Shown here piece after piece: positions 1 through 9,400 of a DNA stretch of 64,000 nucleotides (the stretch's first letter is position 1; each line of letters starts with the position of its first letter). A model generated the notes under the pieces. It had not been told where the DNA came from. It saw only the letters and a list, made by a program, of their open reading frames with translations, and did not search any database. Source of the stretch: Desulfuromonadales bacterium (GTDB taxonomy: Bacteria; Desulfobacterota; Desulfuromonadia; Desulfuromonadales; Geopsychrobacteraceae); assembly GCA_016931615.1 (NCBI GenBank), contig JAFGEL010000052.1:1-64000 (forward strand). The letters are read 5' to 3'. The position numbers and the translations under genes were made by a program.

Positions 1-25
1 ACGGTTACATTGTGGCTCTTATGTA

Positions 26-77
26 TATACTCGCTCATGCGAGTATAATCGCAGCAAGCTGCGGGGAATTGAACCCC
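26..77. repeat. Cluster of short hairpins downstream of cheV
   Basis: Positions 26-34 and 39-47 form a perfect 9-bp stem with a 4-base loop. It is followed at once by a 5-bp stem (51-55 with 58-62) and a GGGG/CCCC pair (63-66 with 74-77). Adjacent small hairpins of this kind are typical of REP-like dispersed elements. No U-tract follows on the minus strand, so a simple intrinsic terminator for the cheV operon is less likely. A 12-bp AT palindrome lies at 83-94. Only one copy is present in this window, so the repeat status is an inference. Confidence 0.35.
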
Positions 78-109
78 TAGAGATTAATATTAATTCTTTT
101 GGTAAGGTT

Positions 110-1105
110 TTATTCACCGGCCTTTTCATTGCCCTTTTTTTCAAATTCTGTACAAATAAACTGATCCATCATCACCATCAGCTTGTCGATTTCAGGTTTG
201 GCGGCATAGCCATCCGCTCCAACTGAATCGCATTTCACCTCCATCGGCGGATTGATCAGCGATGAAAAAAGGATAACCGGGACATGCTTGTAGCCCAATT
301 CCTCTTTCACTTTACGGCACAGGGTCAGTCCATCCATCTTCGGCATTTCAATGTCACTGATCAGCAGACTCAAATGCTGACGAATATCTTCGCCTGCAGC
401 CTCTGCCTGTTCTTTCAACTGCAGAATCCGCCGATAGCAATCTGCTCCGTCAACAAAAACTTCCAGCCCGTCAAACCCGGCTTCCCGCAAAACCTTTTCA
501 ATCCCGGTACGGATAATTGAAGAATCTTCAGCCATGAGAATCCTGACGTTTGATCTGTGTGCCTGAGCACTTTCTCGCAGCCCGCTGTCACCCGAAACAT
601 CAACATCACCAAGAACCGACTCGGGATCAAATTCACCGACAATATGTTCGAGATCAAGAATCAGAATTTCCCTGTTATCGATATGGATGCTTCCGGTAAA
701 TCGCGGTTTATATTGGCTGATGATGGGAGCTATGGGTTCAACGTCGCCCCAGGAAATCCGATGGATCTGATTGACCCCATCAACCTTGAATCCGTTTGTG
801 CGATGGTTGAATTCACAAACCATCACCACCGGCCGAGTCGTCTCATCTGCTTCTTCCTGAACCCGCTGTTTCAGATGTTTTTTCAAATCAATCAAGGGGA
901 TGGTCGCCCCCCGCAGCAGCAGGGTCCCGAGCATTGCCGGCTCACTACCGGGTATGGATGTCAGAACCGACTCGTCGAATGAAATAATTTCCTTGAGCTT
1001 CTGGACATTGATTCCCAGAGGCTGGGAGCCCACATAAAATTCGATAATCTCAAGCTCATTAGTTCCACTTTCTAAGAGTATTTCCTGTTTAGCGACACTG
1101 GACAT
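110..1105 (-). CDS. cheV: Chemotaxis protein CheV (CheW-receiver fusion)
   Basis: This 331-residue protein has an N-terminal CheW-like coupling domain (about 15-160; LRGATIPLIDL motif) joined to a C-terminal receiver domain (about 187-320). The receiver keeps the acidic pair near MAEDSS, the phospho-acceptor Asp in LISDIEMPKMDG and the conserved Lys in AAKPE. CheV proteins couple chemoreceptors to CheA, and phosphorylation of the receiver is thought to serve adaptation. A GGGAGAGAG Shine-Dalgarno precedes the ATG. It is the last gene of the minus-strand chemotaxis operon that begins near 4829. No CheA, CheR or CheB is encoded in the window, so it must work with a kinase encoded elsewhere. Confidence 0.93.
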   Translation of the reverse strand: MSSVAKQEILLESGTNELEIIEFYVGSQPLGINVQKLKEIISFDESVLTSIPGSEPAMLGTLLLRGATIPLIDLKKHLKQRVQEEADETTRPVVMVCEFNHRTNGFKVDGVNQIHRISWGDVEPIAPIISQYKPRFTGSIHIDNREILILDLEHIVGEFDPESVLGDVDVSGDSGLRESAQAHRSNVRILMAEDSSIIRTGIEKVLREAGFDGLEVFVDGADCYRRILQLKEQAEAAGEDIRQHLSLLISDIEMPKMDGLTLCRKVKEELGYKHVPVILFSSLINPPMEVKCDSVGADGYAAKPEIDKLMVMMDQFICTEFEKKGNEKAGE

Positions 1106-1142
1106 CAGCTCTCTCCCAGCCGAAAAGCATGGATATTTGCGG

Positions 1143-1166
1143 AGATCCCGGGAAAACCCGGGATCT
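1143..1166 (-). other. Intercistronic hairpin between MCP and cheV
   Basis: A perfect 10-bp stem (1143-1152 with 1157-1166) closes on an AAAA loop in the 72-base gap between the chemoreceptor gene and cheV. No U-tract follows on the minus strand, so it more likely tunes mRNA stability or the relative expression of the two genes than terminates transcription. Confidence 0.5.
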
Positions 1167-1177
1167 ATTCCTGATTC

Positions 1178-3529
1178 TTAAAACTTACCGAATTCATCAT
1201 CATCCAGTGAAATTTGCTGCTTCATGGCAATCCGCGGCGGCGCTTGAGAATCCATGGCACTCCAGCCACTGCTGCCCTCTTGAAGCGAACCTGAAGGTTT
1301 CGAATAATTCACCCTGGGAGCTTCTTTTTTAAGAGTAAATTTTTTGAGCATTTCACTCATCTGTGCCGCCTGACCGGACAGTTCTTCAGCGGCGGCGGCA
1401 CTCTCTTCAGCGCTTGCCGTATTCTGCTGGGTCACCTGATCGATTTGCGACAATCCCGTCGTCACTTCATTGATCCCCTGAGCCTGTTCACTGGATGCGG
1501 CAGCGATTTCTTCAAGCAGGTCAGAAACTTTGGTGGTCCCTTCCATGATCTCTTTGAGGGCCCCGGCGGTTTGTTTCGCCATCTGGGCACCACGGTCGGT
1601 CAACGCCACAGAACCTTCGATCAGTTCGGCGGTTTCTTCAGCAGCCTTGGCGCTGCGCGCGGCCAGGTTACGGACCTCTTCAGCGACAACGGCAAAGCCC
1701 TTCCCATGTTGCCCGGCGCGGGCGGCTTCAACCGCGGCATTGAGTGCCAACAGGTTGGTCTGGAAGGCAATTTCATCAATAACTTTGATAATTTTGGAAA
1801 TGTTCTGTCCGGCCTGATTGATTTCATCCATCGCCGAAACCATTTCAGCCATGCGATTGTTGCCTTTTTCCGCGGCCTGCTGTGACTCACTCGACAGTTG
1901 ATTTGCCGCGCTGGCATTTTCTGCGCTCGTGCGCACCTGACCTGCCATCTGATTCATCGATGCGGTCACTTCTTCCAGTGAAGCAGCCGATTCCGTTGCT
2001 CCCTGAGACAAAGCCTGGCTGGCGTCCGCGACCTGCCCTGAGCCCGATGCAATCTGTTCCCCAGCGATCTGGATGCCGCCGACCATCTCACGCAAGCCTT
2101 CAAGCATGGTTTTCAGCGCATTACCCAACTGATCATTGGCCGATGCAACCTGGACATCCTGGGTCAGATCACCGCGGGCGATAGCTTCCGCCAGGTCGCT
2201 GCGTCCCTGAAGGCTCCTCGCCATACCGACCAATACGGAACCCAACTCGGTGATTTCGTCCCTGGCTTTGAACACTTTACATTCGCGGCAATCCTGATAG
2301 GTGCCGTTGGTCAGTTTGATACAGACCGGATTTGGCCCAAAGGTTCGGGTTTCAACCCAGCAGTTGCCCTCTTTGCCGAAGCTCGGACAATTCTTCTGCC
2401 CGCAGTTATGAATACTTGAGCAGTTGACCTTATCGCCCATAGGCAGGTTCTGATCGCTCGTGTCCCCCTTGCCGTATTGACCAACTACGGCGAAAGCGCG
2501 ATGCAGCGGTCTGGTGATGCTGCGCGAAATAAACCAGGCCAGGACAATACCGACAACCAGGGCAATTACACCAATGGTGATGATGGCCGTACGGGTCGTC
2601 ACTGCCGAGGCGATCATCTGCTCATCGGTCATAATATGAGCCGCTGCCGTATCCACCAGGTTGTGCATCAAACTCTGCGCATCATGGAGGTGCTTCTGGG
2701 TTTCTTTGGCAAAAATTTCGTGAGCTTTTTTCTGTCCGAGCAGTGCTGCGGTCGCCACCTGTTCGGCTTGTTTGAGATATTTTCTCGTTTCGTTCAGGGT
2801 TGGAATCGCTTCTGCGGCGAAATAATGACCGGCCTGGGCATGCTCACCGCGAGCCAACATTTCACTGATGATTTTTCCGTGGTGATGCAGCTCAGCATGG
2901 GGTTTTTTAATCGCTTCTAAAATTTTGCCCAATTCAGGATTATTCGCTGCAGCCTTGCGTCCCTCTTCGCCATAAAGAAATTTACCGAAACCACATTGCT
3001 CGGGATCGAAAACCACCTTTAACTCTTTCTTTTCCCCTAAAATGGCGCTCTGAATTTTATAAACCCAGCCCATGTGATCGAGTTCCTTTTCCGTCAGGAA
3101 CTGGGGGAGATGTGGATCGGCAGCCCGGTATACGTCGCTGATTTTTTTCGCGGATTCATGCAGGAGTTTATGCGGCTCTTCCAGGGCTTTGAGATCTTTG
3201 GCCATTTCCGGCACCAACAGTTCAGCCTCTTTACGTCCTTCTCCATAGAGCCACTTTCCCAGTCCACATTGGGTATGATCCATCTGGACGTCAAGTTGGG
3301 TGACATGTTCATCGCTCAAGAAGGTGGAAACATGCTTTATCCAGTTGAGGTGATCGACTTCACGGGCCAGCAGTTCCCCCCGCAGCGCATTACCGGCGGC
3401 CATCTCCTCGCCATTTTTGACGGTGTTCGACAGCCCCCAGATCCCCCAGACCAGGGTGACCAGCATCAAAACAAGAATTGATCCGGCCAGTAAAAAGGTT
3501 TTGGTTCCGATTTTGAAGTTTCTGAACAT
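1178..3529 (-). CDS. Methyl-accepting chemotaxis protein with two CZB domains and a Cys-rich insert
   Basis: A membrane chemoreceptor of 783 residues when started at the second Met, which an AAGGGG Shine-Dalgarno precedes; an upstream in-frame ATG would add 8. TM1 is at about 12-32 and TM2 at about 312-335. Two copies of a CZB-like zinc-binding domain lie between them: [17 protein letters not shown], then [17 protein letters not shown]. After TM2 a HAMP region is interrupted by roughly 50 residues with seven cysteines, including the CW pair in NCWVE, resembling the two-CW domain. The C-terminal signalling hairpin has the usual [21 protein letters not shown] core. No CheR-tethering pentapeptide is seen. 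CZB domains bind zinc and can respond to zinc or oxidants. Placing two of them outside the membrane, plus a cytoplasmic Cys cluster, suggests metal or redox sensing. Confidence 0.92.
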   Translation of the reverse strand: MFRNFKIGTKTFLLAGSILVLMLVTLVWGIWGLSNTVKNGEEMAAGNALRGELLAREVDHLNWIKHVSTFLSDEHVTQLDVQMDHTQCGLGKWLYGEGRKEAELLVPEMAKDLKALEEPHKLLHESAKKISDVYRAADPHLPQFLTEKELDHMGWVYKIQSAILGEKKELKVVFDPEQCGFGKFLYGEEGRKAAANNPELGKILEAIKKPHAELHHHGKIISEMLARGEHAQAGHYFAAEAIPTLNETRKYLKQAEQVATAALLGQKKAHEIFAKETQKHLHDAQSLMHNLVDTAAAHIMTDEQMIASAVTTRTAIITIGVIALVVGIVLAWFISRSITRPLHRAFAVVGQYGKGDTSDQNLPMGDKVNCSSIHNCGQKNCPSFGKEGNCWVETRTFGPNPVCIKLTNGTYQDCRECKVFKARDEITELGSVLVGMARSLQGRSDLAEAIARGDLTQDVQVASANDQLGNALKTMLEGLREMVGGIQIAGEQIASGSGQVADASQALSQGATESAASLEEVTASMNQMAGQVRTSAENASAANQLSSESQQAAEKGNNRMAEMVSAMDEINQAGQNISKIIKVIDEIAFQTNLLALNAAVEAARAGQHGKGFAVVAEEVRNLAARSAKAAEETAELIEGSVALTDRGAQMAKQTAGALKEIMEGTTKVSDLLEEIAAASSEQAQGINEVTTGLSQIDQVTQQNTASAEESAAAAEELSGQAAQMSEMLKKFTLKKEAPRVNYSKPSGSLQEGSSGWSAMDSQAPPRIAMKQQISLDDDEFGKF

Positions 3530-3566
3530 GATGTTTCCCCTTCTCAGCAACACTGTTAATAAGATG

Positions 3567-4082
3567 TTATTCCCGAGTTTCAGCTATTTCAGCAGGTTGC
3601 TCCTTAAGATTTTCATCAGCAATCAGAGCCTCAACGTCGAGGAGAATTTTGACCTGTTGGTCGATTTTTCCGAGGCCCTGAATATACTGACTGCGGCCTC
3701 TTCCGGTTGCGGGTGGAGGCTCAATATTTTCGCTTGGGATATCGACGACTTCATTCACCTTATCGACCACGAGGCCGACGGAATTGCCATCGACGTTAAC
3801 CACAATGATGCAGGTCCGTTCGTCGTATTCACGTTGTGGCAGGTTGAATCGCAAACGGACATCAATAATTGGAATCACCTTGCCGCGAAGGTTGAGCACG
3901 CCGATCACGTGCGCGGGCATGTCGGGCACGTTCGTCACCGCCTGAATGCCGATAATTTCCGTGACATAGCGGATTTCCAGGCCATAACCTTCTTCAGCAA
4001 GACCAAACGTCAGGTACATACCCTGCATGCTGTCATGGTCAATCATGATGTCTTGAGATTCTTTTTCAGCGACATTCGTCAT
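3567..4082 (-). CDS. cheW: CheW coupling protein
   Basis: A 171-residue single-domain CheW. The core (about 20-160) carries the [13 protein letters not shown] start and [12 protein letters not shown] segment typical of the family, with short charged tails at each end. CheW bridges chemoreceptors and CheA in the cytoplasmic array. Its ATG overlaps the stop of the upstream degenerate-receiver gene by four bases, indicating translational coupling. The chemoreceptor gene follows 37 bases downstream. It probably serves the chemoreceptor encoded next to it. Confidence 0.94.
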   Translation of the reverse strand: MTNVAEKESQDIMIDHDSMQGMYLTFGLAEEGYGLEIRYVTEIIGIQAVTNVPDMPAHVIGVLNLRGKVIPIIDVRLRFNLPQREYDERTCIIVVNVDGNSVGLVVDKVNEVVDIPSENIEPPPATGRGRSQYIQGLGKIDQQVKILLDVEALIADENLKEQPAEIAETRE

Positions 4083-4465
4083 TGAGCATTCTCCCTGGCC
4101 GAATGATTTTCAGTTATTAAAGCAAGTTGCTCCTTCAGACAGGTCAAAAGATTATCCGGGGAGCAGATGATCGGCTTAATATCTCTGAGCATGGTGAAGT
4201 CATTTTGAGCACGTTTGACGGCAATCACGGGAAGCTGTGAAAAATAAACCGAACGGCGCTGCGTCAAAGCCTTCTGATGCTTTTCTTCAAAGGTATTCAG
4301 GACAACCAGATCAAATCTCGTCACCATCAGACTAGCGGCGCTCAACCAGTTGAGCATTTCGTCGATGGTCCTTGACACGGTGCAGTCAATTCCCGCCAGT
4401 TTCAGCACAAAGACAAGATTGGGTACTTTTCCCAAATCCGGCTCAAACAGTAAAATATTGGTCAT
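4079..4465 (-). CDS. Degenerate receiver-like protein
   Basis: A 128-residue protein. An upstream in-frame ATG at 4573 lies deep inside the preceding gene, so I chose the ATG at 4465, which follows GAGAG and starts MTNILLFEPDLGK. The size, alternating hydrophobic strands and helices, and position in a chemotaxis operon suggest a CheY-like fold. The phospho-acceptor segment reads DLVVLNTF, with Asn where Asp is expected, and the usual Lys context is not obvious. It probably cannot be phosphorylated and may act as a protein-interaction module. It overlaps the upstream receiver gene by 23 bases and cheW by four. Family assignment is an inference from weak similarity. Confidence 0.7.
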   Translation of the reverse strand: MTNILLFEPDLGKVPNLVFVLKLAGIDCTVSRTIDEMLNWLSAASLMVTRFDLVVLNTFEEKHQKALTQRRSVYFSQLPVIAVKRAQNDFTMLRDIKPIICSPDNLLTCLKEQLALITENHSARENAQ

Positions 4466-4829
4466 TGCTCTCAAAGGTCCTGAGATACTCAAGCAGCTCT
4501 GAAATTCCCTTGTTCTTGTCCAACCACTGTTCAATCGTTCTGTTTTCAAAAGCTTCTCTGGTCCGCTGATCATTAAAATCGGAACAACTCAGGATGACAC
4601 GGTAAACGTCTGGATAAAGATTCTGGATCTGCTTCAGGACATCGACCCCATCCATGTCCGGCATGCGTATATCACTGACAACGATACTTACCGGGTTGTG
4701 CTTGAGGTATTCGAATACCGCTTCAGTACTAGTGAAATATTCTGCATGGACGCCTTCCTTCACCAGTTCCTGCTTCAGAGAGCTCAAGATATTGTCGTCA
4801 AGATCAATAAAGATCAGTTTTTCATGCAT
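4443..4829 (-). CDS. Single-domain response regulator
   Basis: A 128-residue stand-alone receiver domain. The acidic pair is in FIDLDDN, the phospho-acceptor in IVVSDIRMPDMDGVD, and a conserved Ser lies in VILSCSD. The canonical Lys near position 105 falls in WLDKNKG, so the phosphorylation site looks intact. There is no output domain, as in CheY or in connectors of phosphorelays. It is the first gene of the operon driven by the sigma-54 promoter at 4899-4915 and is followed by the degenerate receiver, cheW, the chemoreceptor and cheV. The partner kinase cannot be assigned from sequence. The multi-PAS kinase upstream or a CheA elsewhere are both possible. Confidence 0.9.
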   Translation of the reverse strand: MHEKLIFIDLDDNILSSLKQELVKEGVHAEYFTSTEAVFEYLKHNPVSIVVSDIRMPDMDGVDVLKQIQNLYPDVYRVILSCSDFNDQRTREAFENRTIEQWLDKNKGISELLEYLRTFESNDQYFTV

Positions 4830-4898
4830 ATATCCCTCTTTTTACTCAAAACGTCGCCATGTACTGTGCGTACTCTTGTTTGTCACCGTCAAAATCTA

Positions 4899-4915
4899 AG
4901 CATAGTTAGTGCCAA
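4899..4915 (-). promoter_or_regulatory. Sigma-54 (-24/-12) promoter of the chemotaxis operon
   Basis: On the minus strand the sequence reads TTGGCACTAACTATGCT. The invariant GG and GC are separated by exactly 10 bases and the TGGCAC half is perfect. This matches the RpoN consensus TGGCACG-N4-TTGCW except for two positions. It lies about 70 bases upstream of the first gene of the chemotaxis operon and just downstream of an NtrC-family activator gene. Confidence 0.8.
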
Positions 4916-4930
4916 TTAATATTAATCCAA

Positions 4931-4943
4931 TAACTATTTGATT
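4931..4943 (-). promoter_or_regulatory. IHF binding site
   Basis: On the minus strand AATCAAATAGTTA matches the IHF consensus WATCAANNNNTTR at every defined position. It sits between the sigma-54 promoter (4899-4915) and the palindromic repeats (4994-5023), where IHF bending would bring the activator to the polymerase. Confidence 0.65.
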
Positions 4944-4993
4944 TTACATAAAAGTTATTCAAAAAATTCAACCGCATGTAAATTCTCGCACAG

Positions 4994-5023
4994 CAACAAA
5001 AGTTGTAAATACAACAAAAGTTA
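4994..5023. promoter_or_regulatory. Probable enhancer sites (UAS) for the adjacent sigma-54 activator
   Basis: The 11-mer CAACAAAAGTT occurs twice with an 18-base period (4994 and 5012). The first copy is a palindrome with arms CAAC and GTTG, and the interval between them also forms the palindrome GTTGTAAATACAAC. Repeated dyads about 85-125 bases upstream of a sigma-54 promoter are the usual arrangement for an NtrC-family activator. The regulator encoded at 5060-6472 is the natural candidate. Confidence 0.6.
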
Positions 5024-5059
5024 AACCCCTTTTATTTAAATTATTTTACTATTGCCTGA

Positions 5060-6472
5060 TTATTTTAATCGCTTGCTCAAAGCCTGGGGAGTTACTCCCA
5101 GCATGCGCGCGGCAGCGGATTGATTCCCCTGAGATCTTTTCATCGCTTCGCTCACCAGCAGTTGACCAACTTCTTTCAGTGTCGGCAAAACTTCAAAAAA
5201 CTGAACTTTCCGCTCATATTCTTGGGCATGCTGAATGACTGTTCCAGTCGCGGGTTTAGATTGATGTATGGCGGCCTGAAAGCGCGCCAGAGACAAGACC
5301 CCTTTATGGTGAACACTGACGGCATCATAAACCATAGCTCGCAACTCGCGAATATTACCGGGAAAGGAATAGGAGAGCAAAAGAGGCAACAGAGATGCGG
5401 GGACGCTTGGCGGCTTTTTTTCCATGCTTTGGGCAGCCTCAGCGAGGAAATAATCCAGCAGGAGAGAGAGGTCTTCTTTGCGTTCCCGCAAAGGAGGGAC
5501 AATCACCTGGTGAGAACAAAGCCGATAAAGCAGATCACGGCGAAAACTTCCCTCGGCTTCCTTTGCGGTCAAATCCTGGTTTGTAGCCGTGATGATACGT
5601 GCCATCGACTGACGCGGTTTATCACTCCCGAGCGGGTAAAATTGTCCTTCCTGCAGCAAACGCAGTAATTTAACTTGCGATATCGGGGACAAATCGCCGA
5701 TTTCATCAAGAAACAAAGTCCCGTCGCCCGCTTCTTCTATCATTCCCTTGCGGTGCTGATCGGCCCCGGTGAAAGCTCCGGCCACATGACCGAAAAGAGT
5801 ATCACTGAAGACCACATCGTCAAGGCCGGCCACGTTGACGGCGACCCATGGTTTTTCGGGGCAACGCAGGTGGTGAATTTCTCGAGCTATCAATTCCTTA
5901 CCGACACCACTTTCGCCAACAATAAGAACAGGCTCATAACTTTTAACAATGGCACGGATGTAAGAAAAAATGCCGTGCATCTTCGGACTATTGGTCACAA
6001 TCGAAGCAAACTCCTGCGGCCCTCCCCTTTCCCGATGCAACAGGGCATCTGCCAGACGTTGATTTTCCCGTATCAGCTGGGACTGCTTCAGCACTTTGAC
6101 AATACCGCCGACCACTCGTTCACGCTCATCGGTCTTGACATAAAAATCATCAGCCCCGGCCTTGACACAGCGAATTGCCGTCTCCATCTGATTCATACCG
6201 CTGATGATAATCACCGGTATGTCGGGGTAACGGCCCTTGATGTTCTCCAGCAAAGCTTCACCACTGAGATAAGGCATATTGAGATCAAGCAGAACCAGAC
6301 TGCAGTCGTGGTCCTTCAGCAGATTTATAGCTTCACGACTGTCATGACAGGCAATGACATGGTTGATTCCTGCTGAAATTTTCAGGGACAAAGCCAGGCT
6401 GTGAGACCAGGCGGGTTCGTCATCGACCATCAGGATTGGATTTTCCGGAAACTTCACTGCGTTCATAGTCAA
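5060..6472 (-). CDS. Sigma-54-dependent response regulator (NtrC family)
   Basis: A 470-residue activator with an N-terminal receiver (about 10-125; acceptor in LVLLDLNMPYLSG), a central AAA+ domain (Walker A GESGVGKE, the sigma-54 contact loop as GAFTGA, Walker B LFLDEIGD) and a C-terminal Fis-type helix-turn-helix (GNQSAAARMLGVTPQALSKRLK). Such proteins bind upstream sites and use ATP to open sigma-54 promoters. Its ATG overlaps the stop of the upstream kinase gene by four bases, so the kinase is the likely partner. The chemotaxis operon immediately downstream has a sigma-54 promoter with repeated sites, which makes it the most likely target. This regulatory link is an inference. Confidence 0.93.
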   Translation of the reverse strand: MTMNAVKFPENPILMVDDEPAWSHSLALSLKISAGINHVIACHDSREAINLLKDHDCSLVLLDLNMPYLSGEALLENIKGRYPDIPVIIISGMNQMETAIRCVKAGADDFYVKTDERERVVGGIVKVLKQSQLIRENQRLADALLHRERGGPQEFASIVTNSPKMHGIFSYIRAIVKSYEPVLIVGESGVGKELIAREIHHLRCPEKPWVAVNVAGLDDVVFSDTLFGHVAGAFTGADQHRKGMIEEAGDGTLFLDEIGDLSPISQVKLLRLLQEGQFYPLGSDKPRQSMARIITATNQDLTAKEAEGSFRRDLLYRLCSHQVIVPPLRERKEDLSLLLDYFLAEAAQSMEKKPPSVPASLLPLLLSYSFPGNIRELRAMVYDAVSVHHKGVLSLARFQAAIHQSKPATGTVIQHAQEYERKVQFFEVLPTLKEVGQLLVSEAMKRSQGNQSAAARMLGVTPQALSKRLK

Positions 6473-9400
6473 ACCGTTCGATCGGGTGTCAAGCTCAAGG
6501 TCACTGTGGTGCCCTGACCGGGGAACGACTCTAACTCGAGGTCGCCCTGATGTTCTTTAACGATTCTCGCGGAGACGGACAGACCCAGGCCGGTCCCCCC
6601 CTGCTCGCGTTTAGAGGTCACGAATGGTTCAAAAACATGCTTTTTCATCTCCTCACTGATTCCGCAACCTTCGTCTTCAACGATAATTTTCACTTTATCC
6701 TGGTCATCGTCGTAAAGCGTCCTGACAATGATCTTCTGTTCACGGTTGTCAAGGGCCTGACAGGCATTCACCAGGAGATTGACAACAACCTGTTCAAGCC
6801 GCCCCCGGATTCCGGAGATCAGCGGCAACTCCGGAGCTGATTCCAGGACAAAAACGTCCGTTGCTTTTTTTATGGCATTATTCACCAGCCTTATTGACGA
6901 TTGAACAACGGCGTTCAAATCGACGGATTCCTGCATATCACTATTGTCCTGCCGGGCGAAATCCCTCAGATCATTGACGATTCTTTTAATTCTCTGCGCG
7001 GAATCATGAATGGCTGGAAAAAGAACAGCGATCTCCTCCAGGGCGTCATGATAGCTTAAACCGGCGAACAGTTGATGGCTGTCTGGAGGTTCATAATCAG
7101 CCAAGAGAGGTTTCAGATCGGTAAAAATCTGATCAAGGATATCACTGTTATAGAGGGTCAGGGCATTCGGGTTGTTGATTTCATGGGCAATGCCTGCCGC
7201 CAATTCCCCCAAGGAAGCCAGTCTGCTGCTCTGATCGGCTTCTTTCTGGAGTTGCTTCTGCTCGGTGATATCACGGCCCAGGGTGACCAGAGCCTTACGC
7301 GCACCATTATTTTCAAACAAGGGAACCCTGATGAGGTCAAAAATTCTTTCCTGGCCATCCGTTGTAAGAATCGCTTCCAGGTCACGACAGGCTTTGCCCG
7401 TCTGCCAGGCATCTTCATCACGGCTGCAGTATTCGTTAAAAGCCTCCCGGCAAACAGGGCTGGTGTGTTGCGCCAGCTCGTCGCTTGTTTGCCCATGAAA
7501 ATCAACACCCACAAGATCGAACAGTTCCAGACCGGCTCGATTGGCCTCCAGCCAGCGACCTTGGGCATCTTTAAAACAAATGATGTCGGGCGTGGCATTG
7601 ATCAGGGTCCGTAATTGCTCTTCTCTGGTTCGCAGTGCGCTCTCCATCAAACTATGCTGGGTCACATCGCTGGAAACACAAATATAAAACTCAGAGGGAT
7701 CTTCGGAAAAACGGATTGGCGAAGTTGTCACGGAGAGAACCCTCTGTGGATTGCCTAAACGGAAGGTTTCGGAATGTGTTTCATGATCGCTGATGGTCTT
7801 AGCCAAAGGACAGCCGGTGCATGCTTCCTCTCGCTGCCAGAAGGCCTCACAACACTTTTTGCCGTTCAGAGCACCGTATGAGATCCCCCAATAGTCATGT
7901 GCCGCTTTATTTGCCCTGATGATGTGCATATCGCGATCATGAATCGTGACCATCTCTTCCATGGCATCAAAGGTTGCTTCCCACTCCTCTTTTGCTTTGA
8001 GGATATTTTCCTCTGCCCGCTTCCTGACGATAATATCCCAGGTCAGATCAGCAAGCTTCTCAACAATTTCCACATCATTGGCCGTATATTCGCTCGCCTT
8101 GTTGGCAATCCCGAAAACCGCAAAAACCTGATCGTCTCTTAATATCGGGACGATCAGCTCACGTGTTATCGGAAGGTCTAATTCGGGGAAATCCCGCTCA
8201 TGTGGCGCAGTTTCAAAGTCATTCAGAACCTGTGTACGGCGACTGCGCACGCAGTCTCCCCAGACACCGGCCCGATCGATGGGACAGAGTTGTTCAGCCG
8301 GGGAAAAATCCGAGAGATAATGCTGGGTACTGCTTGACCCGGCCGCTAGTGACAAAGCATTGCCGTCAGCGGTGACGTCATAAAAAAGACCGGCCCGGCT
8401 CTCGGTCAGGGATTCTGTTCGGTTGAGAAATTCACCCAAGACGTCTTCAACATGATGATGGCTGGAAAATTGGCTGAGATGGAGTTGCGTCTCGACCACG
8501 GATTCATGAAGCTTACGCGTTGTGATGTCGCGCAGAGCCGTCACCCTGATTTCCTGTCCCCGAAACAGCATCTGCCGGGCTTGAACTTCTGCGGGAAAGG
8601 TCGTGCCGTCCTTACGCAAGGCGATTGTTTCATAAGGGTCCTGGACATTGTGGGACATCTTTTCACGAACCTTTTCACGTTCGGATTCCACAATCCAGTC
8701 GGTGCCCGGCCTGCCATAGGCCTCATCAAACCCGTAGCCGAACATCTTTTCCGCCGTCAGATTCTGGCCCAGGCAGAGGCCTTTGCGGGACAGGAATATC
8801 GCCTCAAAAGACGCATCAGAGAGCATTTTCTGATATTCTTCCGATTCCTGTAACGCAATCCCGGCCAGTTGTATTTGTGTGACATCCTGAACCGTTCCCC
8901 TGGAAATCAGCGGACGGCCTCCATCACTAAATTGGGTATCGCATTTTTCGTGAACATATTTGATTCGCCCATCACTCAAAAGCAGGCGGTGGATGATATC
9001 ATAGGGCTCCTGTTTAACCAGAGAGTCCTGATAATGGCGACTGACGACAGCTCTGTCATCAGGGTGAATCCGATCCATAAAAGTTTCAATGGAAGGTAAA
9101 AAGCGTTCTTTATCAACAGCAAAAATTCGATAAATTTCATCCGACCAGAAAAGCCTGTCGTTTTCAATGTCATACTCCCAATGACCGATTTGAGCGATTC
9201 TCTGAGCCTGCTTCAGACGCTGTTCACTCTTTCTCAACTCAGTCTGCTGCTTGACCCGCTCGGAGATGTCGAGAACGGAAAAAATAACCCCAGCCGACCA
9301 GTCCTCTTCATTCAGCGGCGTCGATCTGACCAGCACATCTATGACCGAACCGTCTTTGGCGACCATTTGCGTGTCGACGGAACCTGTTCCGGTCCGGCTG

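Noticed and set aside
3417..4085. 222-codon open frame on the plus strand
   Set aside because: It lies opposite cheW and the start of the chemoreceptor gene, both unmistakable, and has no recognisable domain or ribosome-binding site.
5675..6376. 233-codon plus-strand open frame
   Set aside because: It is antisense to the receiver and AAA+ domains of the sigma-54 activator and shows no family motif.
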